Positions 29,256 to 38,020 of a stretch of DNA of 64,000 bases are shown here, in pieces; positions within the stretch are counted from its first letter, which is position 1, and the number at the start of each line of letters is the position of its first letter. The stretch spans positions 35,324-99,323 of the forward strand of contig NZ_BAGF01000044.1 in NCBI RefSeq assembly GCF_000308755.1, written 5' to 3'. Made by a program: the position numbers and the translations under genes. The notes beneath the pieces were generated by a model. That model was not told where the DNA came from. It did no database searches and saw only the letters and a program-made list of their open reading frames with translations. This stretch comes from Nocardia pneumoniae NBRC 100136 (GTDB lineage: Bacteria; Actinomycetota; Actinomycetes; Mycobacteriales; Mycobacteriaceae).

Positions 29256-30023
29256 ATGTACGCCGAGGAACGCCAGCAGGCCATCGCCACGCTGGTCGGG
29301 CAGCGGGGGCGCGTGTCGGTCACCGAGCTGTCCGATCAGTACGGCGTCACGACCGAAACGGTCCGCCGCGACCTGGCGGTGCTCGATCGGATGGGGCTGA
29401 TCCGACGCGTACACGGCGGCGCGGTACCCGCCGCGGCGCTGACCGCGATCGAACTCGGCACCGGCGAACGCGAGCACAGCCGCGCGGCGGAAAAGGACCG
29501 CATCGCCAAGGCCGCCCTGGATTTCCTGCCGCCGACCGGCGGCAGCGTGCTGTTCGACGCGGGCACCACCACGGCGCGGATCGCCGCCCTCCTGCCGACG
29601 GATCGCGAACTGGTCGCGGTGACCAATTCAGTGCCGATCGCGGCCCGGCTCAGCGGACATGCCGCGGTGCGGTTGCATCTGCTCGGCGGGCGCGTCCGCG
29701 GCGTCACCCAGGCGGCCGTCGGGGCGGAGACCCAGCGCATGCTCGGTGAACTGCGTGTCGACGTCGTCTTCCTCGGAACCAACGCGCTGACTCCCGCGCA
29801 CGGGCTGTCCACACCGGACTTCGACGAAGCCGCGGTCAAGCGGGCCATGGTCGCCAGCGCGCACCGCGTCGTCGTGGTGGCCGACTCCACCAAGGTGGGG
29901 CGCGAGGATCTCGTGCGATTCGCCGCCATCGATGAGATCGACGCGCTGGTCACCGACACCGACCTGCTGGCTTCGGTGCGCGCCGAGCTCACCGCGTCCG
30001 GACTGGAAGTGGTCACCGCATGA
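29256..30023 (+). CDS. fruR: DeoR-family regulator of the fructose PTS
   Basis: A 255-aa regulator. The N-terminal DeoR HTH (ERQQAIATLVGQRGRVSVTE, then YGVTTETVRRDLAVLDRMGL) is followed by the sugar-phosphate sensing domain (residues ~80-250) with FDAGTTTARIAALLP and the VVADSTKVGREDLVRFA motif. The start follows GGGAGGATCGG. The stop overlaps the fruK ATG (ATGA). By position it controls fruK-fruA-ptsH and perhaps ptsI in response to fructose phosphates. Confidence 0.93.
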   Translation: MYAEERQQAIATLVGQRGRVSVTELSDQYGVTTETVRRDLAVLDRMGLIRRVHGGAVPAAALTAIELGTGEREHSRAAEKDRIAKAALDFLPPTGGSVLFDAGTTTARIAALLPTDRELVAVTNSVPIAARLSGHAAVRLHLLGGRVRGVTQAAVGAETQRMLGELRVDVVFLGTNALTPAHGLSTPDFDEAAVKRAMVASAHRVVVVADSTKVGREDLVRFAAIDEIDALVTDTDLLASVRAELTASGLEVVTA

Positions 30024-30970
30024 TCGTCACGCTGACCGCCAATCCCAGCATCGATCGCACCGTCTCCCTGACCGAACCGCTGCACCGCGGGGCTGTGCAC
30101 CGAGCCGCCACCGTGAGCTCGCATCCCGGCGGCAAGGGCGTCAACGTCTCGCGGGTAGTCGCCGCGGCAGGTCGCGCCACGATCGCCGTGCTGCCCGGCA
30201 ACGCCGGGGACCCGCTGCTGCGGGAACTCGGCGACGCGGGCATCAGCTACCGCGCCGTCTCGACGCCGGGGATCGCGCGGACCAATCTCACGGTCGCGGA
30301 AGTCGACGGAACCACGACGAAGATCAACGAGCCCGGCCCCGCATTGCCTACCGCGTGTGCGGACTCCCTCGCCGGGGTGCTCGACGGTCTCGCCGACGCC
30401 GCGTCCTGGGTGGTGTTGTCGGGCTCCCTGCCGCCCGGAGTGCCCGCCGACTGGTATGTCACGTTGCTGCGCAGGCTGCGCGGAATCCCGGTCGCGGTCG
30501 ACGCCTCCGATGCCCCACTTCGGGCGCTGGCCGCCGAATTCGACTCGGTCCCGCCGCGACTGCTGAAACCGAACATCGAGGAACTGGGACAGCTCACCGG
30601 CGACGACCCCGCCGACCTGGAAGATCCGCTGGCCGCGGCGCACGCCGCGGCGACCCTGGTCGGGTACGGGGTCGGCACGGTACTGGCGACGCTCGGCAAG
30701 GCCGGCGCGGTCCTGGTCACCTCGGAGGGCGCCTGGTACGCGGCCGCGCCGCCCGTCACACCGCGCAGCACCGTGGGCGCCGGTGACTCGGCCCTGGCCG
30801 GTTATCTGCTCGCCGACCTGGACGGCGCCGGGCCCGCGGAACGGTTGCGCCGCGCCGTCGCCTACGGCAGCGCCGCCGCCGCACTCCCCGGCACCGGCGT
30901 GCCCGGGCCGAACGACATCGATCTCGACGCCGTCTCCGTCACGGCGCTCAACGCTCTGCACAACCGCTGA
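30020..30970 (+). CDS. fruK: 1-phosphofructokinase
   Basis: A 316-aa PfkB-family kinase that converts fructose 1-phosphate to fructose 1,6-bisphosphate. N-terminal LTANPSIDRTV and HPGGKGVNVSRV bind the sugar; the catalytic anion-hole motif STVGAGDSALAGYL is near the C-terminus. Translationally coupled to fruR by a 4-bp overlap and followed 11 bp later by fruA. Confidence 0.95.
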   Translation: MIVTLTANPSIDRTVSLTEPLHRGAVHRAATVSSHPGGKGVNVSRVVAAAGRATIAVLPGNAGDPLLRELGDAGISYRAVSTPGIARTNLTVAEVDGTTTKINEPGPALPTACADSLAGVLDGLADAASWVVLSGSLPPGVPADWYVTLLRRLRGIPVAVDASDAPLRALAAEFDSVPPRLLKPNIEELGQLTGDDPADLEDPLAAAHAAATLVGYGVGTVLATLGKAGAVLVTSEGAWYAAAPPVTPRSTVGAGDSALAGYLLADLDGAGPAERLRRAVAYGSAAAALPGTGVPGPNDIDLDAVSVTALNALHNR

Positions 30971-30981
30971 AGGAGGCCGAG

Positions 30982-33054
30982 ATGGCCGACTCGATCATCA
31001 CCGAGTACCTCATCACCCTCGACACCGATCTGGGCGCCGCCAAGGAGTCCGTGATCGCCGCCCTCGCCGAACGCCTGGCCGGAACCGGCCGCGCGCAGGA
31101 CGCGACAGCACTGACCAACGCCGCGCTGGCCCGGGAAGCCCAGTCCGCGACGGGGCTTCCCGGCGGCATCGCGATACCGCACTGCCGCGCCGCGACCGTC
31201 ACCGAAGCCTCACTCGCGTTCGCCCGGCTCGCCCCGCCGGTCGATTTCGGCGCCCCGGACGGTCCCGCCGACCTCGTCTTCCTGATCGCGGCGCCGGAAG
31301 GCGCGGGCGCCGAGCACATGAAGCTGCTGTCGAGCCTGGCGCGTGCGCTGGTGAAACCCGAATTCGTCGCCGACCTGCGCGGCGCGGCGACGGCCTCGGA
31401 GGTCGTGGCCCTCGTCGAGGGCGTGCTCGACGCGCCGAGCCCGGCGAAGGAGGCTCAGGCCAGCACGGCCGACGCGACCACGGCAACCGCGAGCACCGCG
31501 GCCCCGGCGCCGAGCGCGACCGCACCATCCACGACGAGCACGACCACGCCACCCAGGCAGGAGGCACCGGTCGCCGAACGCACGATCGTCGCGGTCACCG
31601 CTTGCCCGACCGGAATAGCGCACACCTATATGGCCGCCGACTCCTTGGTCGCCGCGGGCAAACGCGCCGGTGTCACGGTGCACGTGGAAACGCAGGGGTC
31701 CAGCGGCAGCACTCCGCTCGGCGGCGAGACCATCGCGGCCGCGTCCGCGGTCATCTTCGCCACCGACGTCGGTGTGCGCGGACGCGACCGGTTCGCGGGC
31801 AAGCCCGTCGTGACCTCCGGGGTCAAGCGCGCGATCAACGAACCTGACGCGATGATCGCCGACGCGCTGCGCGCCGCGAACGATCCCGTCGCCACCACCG
31901 TCACCGGCCGCGCATCCGGCGAAGAACCCGCTCCCGCACCGGCAACCCTTGGCTGGGGCACGCGATTGCGCCAGATCTTGCTGACCGGCGTCAGTTACAT
32001 GATCCCGTTCGTCGCGGCGGGTGGCCTGCTCATCGCGCTCGGCTTCCTGCTGGGCGGTTACGAGATCGCCGACAAGGCCAAGTCCATCGTGCTGGACAAC
32101 TCGCTCAGCGCGCTGCCCGACGGCGGACTGGCCACCTACCTCGGCGCGGTGATGTTCCAGCTCGGCTCGCTCGCCTTCGGATTCCTGGTGCCTGCGCTGG
32201 CCGGCTACATCGCCTTCGCCATCGCCGACCGCCCCGGCCTCGCACCGGGTTTCACCGCGGGAGCCGTCGCGGTGTTCGTCGGCGCCGGATTCCTCGGCGG
32301 CCTGGCGGGCGGGCTGATCGCCGGGTTCGCGGCGCTGTGGATCGCGAAACTCGCCGTGCCCCAGTGGGCTCGAGGCCTGATGCCGGTGGTGGTGATCCCG
32401 CTGTTCGCCTCGCTGATCGTCGGCGCGGCCATGTTCATCGTGCTCGGCAAGCCACTTGCCGCGCTGACCAGCGGGCTCACCAACTGGCTCAACGGGCTGT
32501 CCGGCACGTCCGCGATCGCCCTCGGGGTCATCCTCGGCCTGATGATGTGCTTCGACCTCGGTGGGCCGGTGAACAAGGCCGCCTACTCGTTCGCCGTGGC
32601 CGGGCTCAGCGTCACCGACACCGCCTCACTGCGCATCATGGCCGCGGTCATGGCCGCGGGGATGGTGCCGCCCCTGGCCATGGCGGTCGCCACCACCATC
32701 AGGCCCCGCCTGTTCACCACCGCCGAACGCGAGAACGGCAAGGCGGCGTGGCTGCTCGGGGCCTCGTTCATCTCCGAGGGCGCCATTCCCTTCGCCGCCG
32801 CCGACCCGCTGCGAGTCATCCCGTCCATGATGGCCGGCGGCGCGGTCACCGGTGCGCTGATCATGACCACCGGAACCACACTCAGCGCACCGCATGGCGG
32901 CATCTTCGTCTTCTTCGCGGTCGGCCATATTCTCTGGTTCCTCGGCGCACTCGCCGCTGGCACACTCGTCGGCGCACTATGCGTCACGGTCGCCAAAGAA
33001 CTCGTCCGCCCGCGCACCGCGGCGCACTCCCCCGCAACCGTCACCGTCGGATAA
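30982..33054 (+). CDS. fruA: PTS fructose transporter, fused IIA-IIB-IIC
   Basis: A 690-aa permease that imports fructose and phosphorylates it at C1. IIA spans residues 1-150, with phosphorylated His67 in GIAIPHCRA. A 50-residue Ala/Thr/Pro-rich linker follows. IIB is at about 200-295, with Cys208 in VTACPTGIAHTYMAADSL. IIC (about 315-680) has multiple membrane segments and the conserved AAYSFAV and SEGAIPFAAADP motifs. The start follows GAAGGAGG. HPr is encoded immediately downstream. Confidence 0.96.
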   Translation: MADSIITEYLITLDTDLGAAKESVIAALAERLAGTGRAQDATALTNAALAREAQSATGLPGGIAIPHCRAATVTEASLAFARLAPPVDFGAPDGPADLVFLIAAPEGAGAEHMKLLSSLARALVKPEFVADLRGAATASEVVALVEGVLDAPSPAKEAQASTADATTATASTAAPAPSATAPSTTSTTTPPRQEAPVAERTIVAVTACPTGIAHTYMAADSLVAAGKRAGVTVHVETQGSSGSTPLGGETIAAASAVIFATDVGVRGRDRFAGKPVVTSGVKRAINEPDAMIADALRAANDPVATTVTGRASGEEPAPAPATLGWGTRLRQILLTGVSYMIPFVAAGGLLIALGFLLGGYEIADKAKSIVLDNSLSALPDGGLATYLGAVMFQLGSLAFGFLVPALAGYIAFAIADRPGLAPGFTAGAVAVFVGAGFLGGLAGGLIAGFAALWIAKLAVPQWARGLMPVVVIPLFASLIVGAAMFIVLGKPLAALTSGLTNWLNGLSGTSAIALGVILGLMMCFDLGGPVNKAAYSFAVAGLSVTDTASLRIMAAVMAAGMVPPLAMAVATTIRPRLFTTAERENGKAAWLLGASFISEGAIPFAAADPLRVIPSMMAGGAVTGALIMTTGTTLSAPHGGIFVFFAVGHILWFLGALAAGTLVGALCVTVAKELVRPRTAAHSPATVTVG

Positions 33055-33082
33055 CCCCCTTCCTGGAAAAGGAGTTCCCACC

Positions 33083-33340
33083 ATGCCACAGACAGTCGTC
33101 GAAGTCGGCTCGTCCATCGGCCTGCACTCACGCCCGGCCAACATCATCGCCGAAGCCGTTCAGGCAGCGGGCGTTCCGGTCACCCTCTCGGTGGCCGGCG
33201 GCGATCCGGTCGACGCGGGCTCGGCACTGATGATCATGACTCTCGGAGCCACCCAGGGCACCGCGGTCGTGGTCGACAGCGCCGATCAGGCAGTTTTGGA
33301 CAAGGTGGTCGCCCTGGTCGCCGCCGACCTGGACGCCTGA
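33083..33340 (+). CDS. ptsH: PTS phosphocarrier protein HPr
   Basis: An 85-aa phosphocarrier. The active-site histidine is His15 in IGLHSRPAN, and the second conserved block is DAGSALMIMTLGA. The usual Ser46 region is present as SALMIM, but the Firmicute HPr-kinase context is not implied. The ATG at 33083 is preceded by AAAAGGAG. It completes the set ptsI/fruR/fruK/fruA/ptsH. Confidence 0.95.
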   Translation: MPQTVVEVGSSIGLHSRPANIIAEAVQAAGVPVTLSVAGGDPVDAGSALMIMTLGATQGTAVVVDSADQAVLDKVVALVAADLDA

Positions 33341-33360
33341 GCGGTCCGCACCCGTTCCTG

Positions 33361-33534
33361 TCACCGCCAGCCGGTGACGAATTGCAGTGCCAGACCGGAC
33401 GAGCCGAGTGCGATGGCGAGGATGCCGCCGAACACCAGAAGGCGGTATCCGGAGCTGCGTAATCGTTGCCGTGCCAGCGTGGTTCCGATGGCGGCCAGGA
33501 CCGCGGCGATCAGCCACGCCGCGAACTCGCCACC
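33361..33534 (-). pseudogene. C-terminal remnant of a YeiH-like putative sulphate exporter
   Basis: The last ~57 codons of a membrane protein survive: a helix starting FAAWLIAAVLAAIGTTL, a basic loop, and a final helix GGILAIALGSSGLALQFVTG. This matches the C-terminal two-helix pattern of YeiH/UPF0324 proteins (…AAIG…L…G…L..GG…SS..LQ..TG). Upstream of about 33535 the frame turns into unrelated Arg-rich sequence, so the rest of the gene is missing. The cut end meets a LysR C-terminal fragment facing the other way. Family assignment is from pattern memory. Confidence 0.6.
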
Positions 33535-33540
33535 ACGCCG

Positions 33541-33863
33541 TTGCTGTGGCGCGAGCCGGGCTCGGGAACCCGCGACACGGTGTGGGAGATCCTGGGTGCG
33601 GAATGCCAGCCTGCCCGGTTCGCCGCCCAGCTGGGCTCGGCCGCCGCGATCGTCGCCTCGGCCCGCGCAGGGGCCGCACCCGCGGTGCTGAGCCGGTTGA
33701 TCGCGGCGCCGGAGCTGGCCAGCGGAGCCCTCGCGGAAGTGCGGATGGCGGACTCCGTCGTGCTGACGAGGCAATTCCGGGCGATTTGGCGCCGCCAGGC
33801 GCCGCCGTCGGGACCGGCGGAAATCCTGGCTCGTTCGCCGCCGGTGGCACGGGCAACCGGTGA
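33541..33863 (+). pseudogene. C-terminal remnant of a LysR-type regulator
   Basis: From 33541 the plus frame reads LLWREPGSGTRDTVWEIL, then a region ending GAAPAVLSRLIAAPELASG and LTRQFRAIWRR. This is the second half of a LysR substrate-binding domain: E-P-G-S-G-T-R is a hallmark. The HTH and first half are absent, and no start lies at the junction. The original stop is uncertain; the homologous part ends near 33840-33863, after which the frame continues into the next gene. Together with the YeiH-like remnant it marks a deletion joining two once-divergent genes. Confidence 0.7.
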
Positions 33864-33907
33864 TGCTCCGGTGGGCACGACGTCGGGAACGGCCCAGAAT
33901 GGGTGTC

Positions 33908-34606
33908 ATGACGGCGTGGTACACAGGCATCGCCACCAGCTCCGCGGCACCAGGGGCGCACGCCGACCGGCGCGACCGGGACCCGGATCTGGTCTGGTAC
34001 GCGGCCTACGGCTCCAACATGAGCCTGGCCAGGCTGCGCACCTACCTGTGTGGCGGCAGGCCCGATGGTGGAACGCTCACCCTGCCCGGCTGCCGCGACC
34101 CTGCCGATCCGCTTCGCTCGGTTCCCCTGCTGCTGCCCGGCCTGCTGTACTTCGCCACCGAATCGCTGACCTGGACCGGCGGCCGCGCTTTCTACGATCC
34201 GGGCTGCCCGGGTGAGATCGCCGTGCACGCCCACCTGCTCACCGCCACCCAGTTCTCCGACATCGTGGCCCAGGAGATGTACCGCGCTCCCGGCGCGGAC
34301 CTCGATTTCAGCGAGGTGATCACCCGGGGCACGATCACTCTCGGTCCCGGCCGATACGAGACGCTGGTCTGCGCGGGCACCTACGACGGTCACCCCGTGC
34401 TGAGTTTTACCGCGCCCTGGCGCTACCGCGATGTTCCTGGGAACGCGCCCGCCGCCGCATACCTGCGGTACCTGGCCGCTGGCCTGCGCGCCGCCCATGG
34501 CTGGTCCATATGGACGACCGCGGGTTACCTCGCCACTCGCCCGGGCGCCGATCGCCGATGGACCCCGGACTCCGTCTACGCGCTGCTCCGGGCGGGCGCT
34601 CGGTAA
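33908..34606 (+). CDS. Gamma-glutamylcyclotransferase-like fold protein
   Basis: A 232-aa protein. The motif VWYAAYGSNMSLARLRTYL near residue 30 is the glycine-rich signature of the gamma-glutamylcyclotransferase (GGCT/AIG2-like) superfamily; close actinobacterial homologues are often labelled histone deacetylase without basis. Other features: FYDPGCPGEIAVHAHLL and a C-terminal AHGWSIWTTAGYLATRPGA block. The enzyme activity is unproven. The ATG at 33908 is chosen for the first Met before the domain; the ribosome site is weak. It lies just after the LysR remnant. Confidence 0.72.
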   Translation: MTAWYTGIATSSAAPGAHADRRDRDPDLVWYAAYGSNMSLARLRTYLCGGRPDGGTLTLPGCRDPADPLRSVPLLLPGLLYFATESLTWTGGRAFYDPGCPGEIAVHAHLLTATQFSDIVAQEMYRAPGADLDFSEVITRGTITLGPGRYETLVCAGTYDGHPVLSFTAPWRYRDVPGNAPAAAYLRYLAAGLRAAHGWSIWTTAGYLATRPGADRRWTPDSVYALLRAGAR

Positions 34607-34624
34607 CGACGCCGCGCCGTAGGT

Positions 34625-35890
34625 CTACGAGGAGACGTCCGTCTCTCCAGGCCGGACGGGAGACTGGGCCTCGGAGTCCCGATAGCTGCGCGCGACGAGC
34701 GCCGCGCGCAGATACCACACCCCGGAGGCTTGGGCGGGGTCGAACCCGGTGAGCTGGCCGATGCGTTTGAGCCGGTAGTCGACGGTGTTGGTGTGGATGT
34801 GCAACGAGCGTGCGGTGCGCTGGCGGTTGAGGTTGGTGCCGATATGGCGCTTCAGGGTTTCCAGGAGTTCGGGGTGCTCGTCGAGGGGATCCAGGAGTGT
34901 CCGCAGCGTTTCCAGTCCGGGGCCGGGCCGGGTGAGCTGGTACTCCAGCGCCAGGTCGTCGAAGCGGAACAGTCCGCGCGTCCAGCGCAGCCGCTGCACC
35001 ATGTCGAGCAGCTCGTGCGCGCGATCGGCGGCCGTGGGCACCTCGACCGGCGTCGCGGCGATCACCGTGGCGACGACCGGGACCTGTGCGGCGGCGCCGA
35101 GGCACTCCACCAGCTCGTCGAGGGCTTTGTCCTCCGGTGACGCGGACGGCAGCAGGATCGTGCCACCGTCGACGCTCAGCAGCGACAGCACCGTGTCGCC
35201 GCAGCGGGTCGCGAGCTCGGATTGCACGCGGCGCAGCTTTCGCCGCGCCACCACCGCGCCGTCGAGTCGCGGATTCCTCTCCTCGGGGTGTGCCGGGATG
35301 GCAACAGCGAGAACGGCATACGAGTCGGCGATCGGAATGCCGCATTCGCGCGCCATGGTGAACGTGGGGTGCCCGCCGAGCAGAGCGGAGGCGAGGGTGT
35401 GGGCGGCGGTGTGGTGTTCGCCGACCACGGCACGCAACTCGGTAACGTAGGCCCGCGAGACGGTCGAGGTGATGGTGTCCAGGATTTCCAGCAGACGGCG
35501 GCTGATGTCCTTGAGGCTGTCGAAATCCGCGGCGGTCGCGTTGGCGACGATCAGGTCGAAACCGAGTTTGAATCCCTCGTGCACGGCGTGATGGATGGTG
35601 TCGATCGGGATGCCCTCGCGCGCCCAGCCGGCCGCCGCGGTACGCAGCAGCATCGTCTTCTCCGGGATGTCGGTGCCGTCGAGCATGCTGACGGCCAGTT
35701 CCAGACACAGGCGGGTGATATTGGTGATGTCGCCGTTGAGCGCCTCGCCGGGTAGCGTCCGGCAGTGCGCGACGGTCTCGATGAAGTGGCCGACCATTTT
35801 GCGCGACAGATTCCGCACATCGCGCAGCGAAGAACTGGCCGGGCGGCCCGAGAGCGTCAAATCCGGACCTGCCGAATCGGTGATGGACAT
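34625..35890 (-). CDS. PucR/CdaR-family transcriptional regulator
   Basis: A 421-aa regulator. Residues ~25-155 are an all-helical sensory domain (GIPIDTIHHAVHEGFKLGFD, LLEILDTITSTVSRAYV). A GGDEF-like degenerate middle domain follows, and the C-terminal PucR HTH is clear: LLETLKRHIGTNLNRQRTA, then LHIHTNTVDYRLKRIGQLTG. The second of two adjacent ATGs (35890) is spaced properly from GGAG. Divergent from a short gene encoding a protein like its own sensory domain (36101-36481). Confidence 0.88.
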   Translation of the reverse strand: MSITDSAGPDLTLSGRPASSSLRDVRNLSRKMVGHFIETVAHCRTLPGEALNGDITNITRLCLELAVSMLDGTDIPEKTMLLRTAAAGWAREGIPIDTIHHAVHEGFKLGFDLIVANATAADFDSLKDISRRLLEILDTITSTVSRAYVTELRAVVGEHHTAAHTLASALLGGHPTFTMARECGIPIADSYAVLAVAIPAHPEERNPRLDGAVVARRKLRRVQSELATRCGDTVLSLLSVDGGTILLPSASPEDKALDELVECLGAAAQVPVVATVIAATPVEVPTAADRAHELLDMVQRLRWTRGLFRFDDLALEYQLTRPGPGLETLRTLLDPLDEHPELLETLKRHIGTNLNRQRTARSLHIHTNTVDYRLKRIGQLTGFDPAQASGVWYLRAALVARSYRDSEAQSPVRPGETDVSS

Positions 35891-36100
35891 CATGACTCCT
35901 TCCCTCCCCGATCGCGGAAAGTACCCAACGGTAACTTGACCGGTTCGGCCTTCCGAGTGCCGCGCCCCTGGTTGGGGATACCGCCCGAAAACCACCCCCT
36001 CGCCCCTGTGAGGGCTCACAACACGCATTCGCGCGGTCGAATTCTCTCGGGCCCCACCGTAACGTCGGTGCCAGCAGGGTCGTCGCGCGGAGGGAGGGCC

Positions 36101-36481
36101 ATGACCATCGGCCCGCACGAAGAAGATCGGCACACCGCCGAGGCGCCTGCGCGCTTCGATCCTGGGCAACCCCGGCGTGCCGGTGCCGACGCGCTGATCA
36201 AGATGGGGCTGGAACTGGCCCTCGTCCTGGTGGACGCGGCCGAGGCCGCGGGCAGCCTCGCCCTCGGCAGGTTCGAGCACGCCGCCAGCCGATGCGCCCA
36301 AGCCGGTATCCCGATCGAAGCGGTGCACGCCGTCCTGCGCGACGGGGTCGACGCGGGCCTCGCCCTGCCCGCGACCGAGTCGCCGGAACGCCGCACGCGG
36401 CGTGACCGGGTGGAGCCGGGCGCGATCAGCGAATTCCTGGAGGCGCTGAACTCGGTGGTGGCGCGCAGCTACGCCAACTGA
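36101..36481 (+). CDS. Free-standing helical sensor-like domain related to the adjacent PucR regulator
   Basis: A 126-aa, all-helical protein with a strong ribosome site (GGAGGGAGGGCC before ATG). Its segments AGIPIEAVHAVLRDGVDAGL and EFLEALNSVVARSYAN match in order and spacing the regulator's GIPIDTIHHAVHEGFKLG and LLEILDTITSTVSRAYV. It therefore looks like a stand-alone version of that N-terminal domain, with no DNA-binding part. It could bind the regulator or compete for its signal; this is inference. Confidence 0.65.
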   Translation: MTIGPHEEDRHTAEAPARFDPGQPRRAGADALIKMGLELALVLVDAAEAAGSLALGRFEHAASRCAQAGIPIEAVHAVLRDGVDAGLALPATESPERRTRRDRVEPGAISEFLEALNSVVARSYAN

Positions 36482-36493
36482 ACCGGACGGCGC

Positions 36494-37444
36494 TCAGAGC
36501 CCCGCCACGAGGGCGGCGGTTTCCAGCGCGCAGCCGTATCCGATGGTGATGCCGGAACCGCCGTGGCCGTAGTTGTGGACGACGGGAATGCCCGGCAAGG
36601 CGGCTGTGTCGAGTTCGAGGCGAACTTCGGCGCGGCCAGGGCGAAGTCCGACCAGGGTTTCCAACACCCGGCTCTCGGCGAGCGCGGGAGCCAGATCGCG
36701 GCAGCGCCGCAGGATCGACCGGGCAAGCTCAGGGTCCGGCGCGGTGTCCCACTCGCCCGGCTCCAGCGAACCGCCCAGAACGCAGTCGCCGGCCCGGGGG
36801 TGGACGTAGGCGCGGCCGAGTGGATGGGCCTCGTCCCGGATCGACACCGAAAGGCCCGGATTCGTCACCCGCACGATCTGACCGCGGATCGGATACACGT
36901 CCGGGTCGCCGACGAGTTCGGCGGCGCGCAGACCGGCACAGTTGACCACGACGTCGGGGGAGAGGTCGGTGAGGTCGTCGAGCCGATGGACGGTGCGCAG
37001 TACGCGTCGCGCGCCTGCCGCGTCCACCTGAGCGCTGAGAAACGGCAGGTAGGTCGGCATCTCCACCAGGGGGACCGCGAAACGGAAACCGAAGCCGTAG
37101 CCGGGGGGCAGTTCGCCGGGATCGGCGGACCGGAACGAGCGCACCGACCGTGACCAGGACGGAACCGCGGGCTCGTCCCGATACAGCGCCATCGATTCGC
37201 ACATCCGCACGCCCGGCGCGCCCGCGGTGGCCAGCGCGGCCAAGTGCTCGAAGGTGGTGTCGCTCCACGCCCGCACCCGGTCGGCCGGGCCCGCCGCGGT
37301 GGGAAACCACACGGCGGCGGCGAGAAAGGACGTGGTCGCCGTGATCGGCGTGGCGCTGACGACGGTGACCTCGTGCCGGTCCCGGAGCAGTTCCGCCGCA
37401 GTGGAAAGACCCGCGATGCCCGAGCCGAGGACGACGATCCGCAT
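36494..37444 (-). CDS. FAD-dependent amino-acid oxidase (D-amino-acid oxidase type)
   Basis: A 316-aa flavoprotein of the DAO fold. The dinucleotide motif MRIVVLGSGIAGLSTAAELL is at the N-terminus, with VVNCAGLRAAELVGD near 190 and the C-terminal NYGHGGSGITIGYG motif typical of D-amino-acid oxidases, along with GLRPGRAEVRLE, whose arginine normally binds the substrate carboxylate. The ATG at 37444 directly precedes the Rossmann strand. It ends 12 bp from the convergent small gene at 36101-36481. Confidence 0.9.
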   Translation of the reverse strand: MRIVVLGSGIAGLSTAAELLRDRHEVTVVSATPITATTSFLAAAVWFPTAAGPADRVRAWSDTTFEHLAALATAGAPGVRMCESMALYRDEPAVPSWSRSVRSFRSADPGELPPGYGFGFRFAVPLVEMPTYLPFLSAQVDAAGARRVLRTVHRLDDLTDLSPDVVVNCAGLRAAELVGDPDVYPIRGQIVRVTNPGLSVSIRDEAHPLGRAYVHPRAGDCVLGGSLEPGEWDTAPDPELARSILRRCRDLAPALAESRVLETLVGLRPGRAEVRLELDTAALPGIPVVHNYGHGGSGITIGYGCALETAALVAGL

Positions 37445-37528
37445 GCGAGCGAGATTATCGAGCCCCGCCGCCGTGGGAGGTTTCTCCAGCACCGGCCGTG
37501 GGAGGCGGGCAGATGCGTGCCGGTGCGG

Positions 37529-37864
37529 TCAGTCCTCGTCGTCGAGTGAGGTGACTCCGGTGGTCAGGGCGACCATCGGCCACTGTGGTCCGACGCAGGC
37601 GGCGGTGACGGTGCTGCCCGCCGCGAATCCGCCGCGGCTCTCGCCGTTGCGCGCGACGTCCGCCCGCACACCGGCCTGTTCGGCGGAGCCCAGCAGCGCA
37701 CAGGTCCAGCTCTCCGACGCCGGTTGGCTGTTCACCGCGATGGTGCCTTCTTCCTGGGTGTCGGCCGATAGCGTCGGCCCCGCGGCGGCGAGCCCGGCAC
37801 CGGCCCCGGCGACCACCGCGGCGGAGCCGGTTGTCACGACGAGACGCAGAGCGATCCGAAACAT
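37529..37864 (-). CDS. Exported hypothetical protein
   Basis: A 111-aa protein with an N-terminal signal peptide (residues 1-28, MFRIALRLVVTTGSAAVVAG then an Ala-rich cleavage region). The mature part contains two cysteines (WTCAL, TAACV) that could form a disulphide. GGGAG lies seven bases upstream of the ATG. No domain recognised; probably a small secreted or envelope protein. Confidence 0.7.
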   Translation of the reverse strand: MFRIALRLVVTTGSAAVVAGAGAGLAAAGPTLSADTQEEGTIAVNSQPASESWTCALLGSAEQAGVRADVARNGESRGGFAAGSTVTAACVGPQWPMVALTTGVTSLDDED

Positions 37865-38020
37865 GCGATATCTCCCTGATATTGATGCAGCCCCCTCTTC
37901 AGCAGTTTCCGCCTCGACGCCGTCCAAACCGCGCGCCGAGCCGCGCGTGACGAGCGACCGCGCGGCAACTTCTCGGCCGATCCACCGACTAGGCATCCTG
38001 CCCCGGGGTATGCCGATGAC

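Noticed and set aside
33054..33085. Terminator between fruA and ptsH
   Set aside because: The small CCTTCC/GGAAAAGG repeat is too weak and overlaps the ptsH ribosome site.
33466..34215. One continuous plus-strand gene from the LysR fragment into the GGCT-like region
   Set aside because: The frame only runs on out of phase into the next gene; LysR similarity stops near 33840 and the GGCT-like protein is in another frame.
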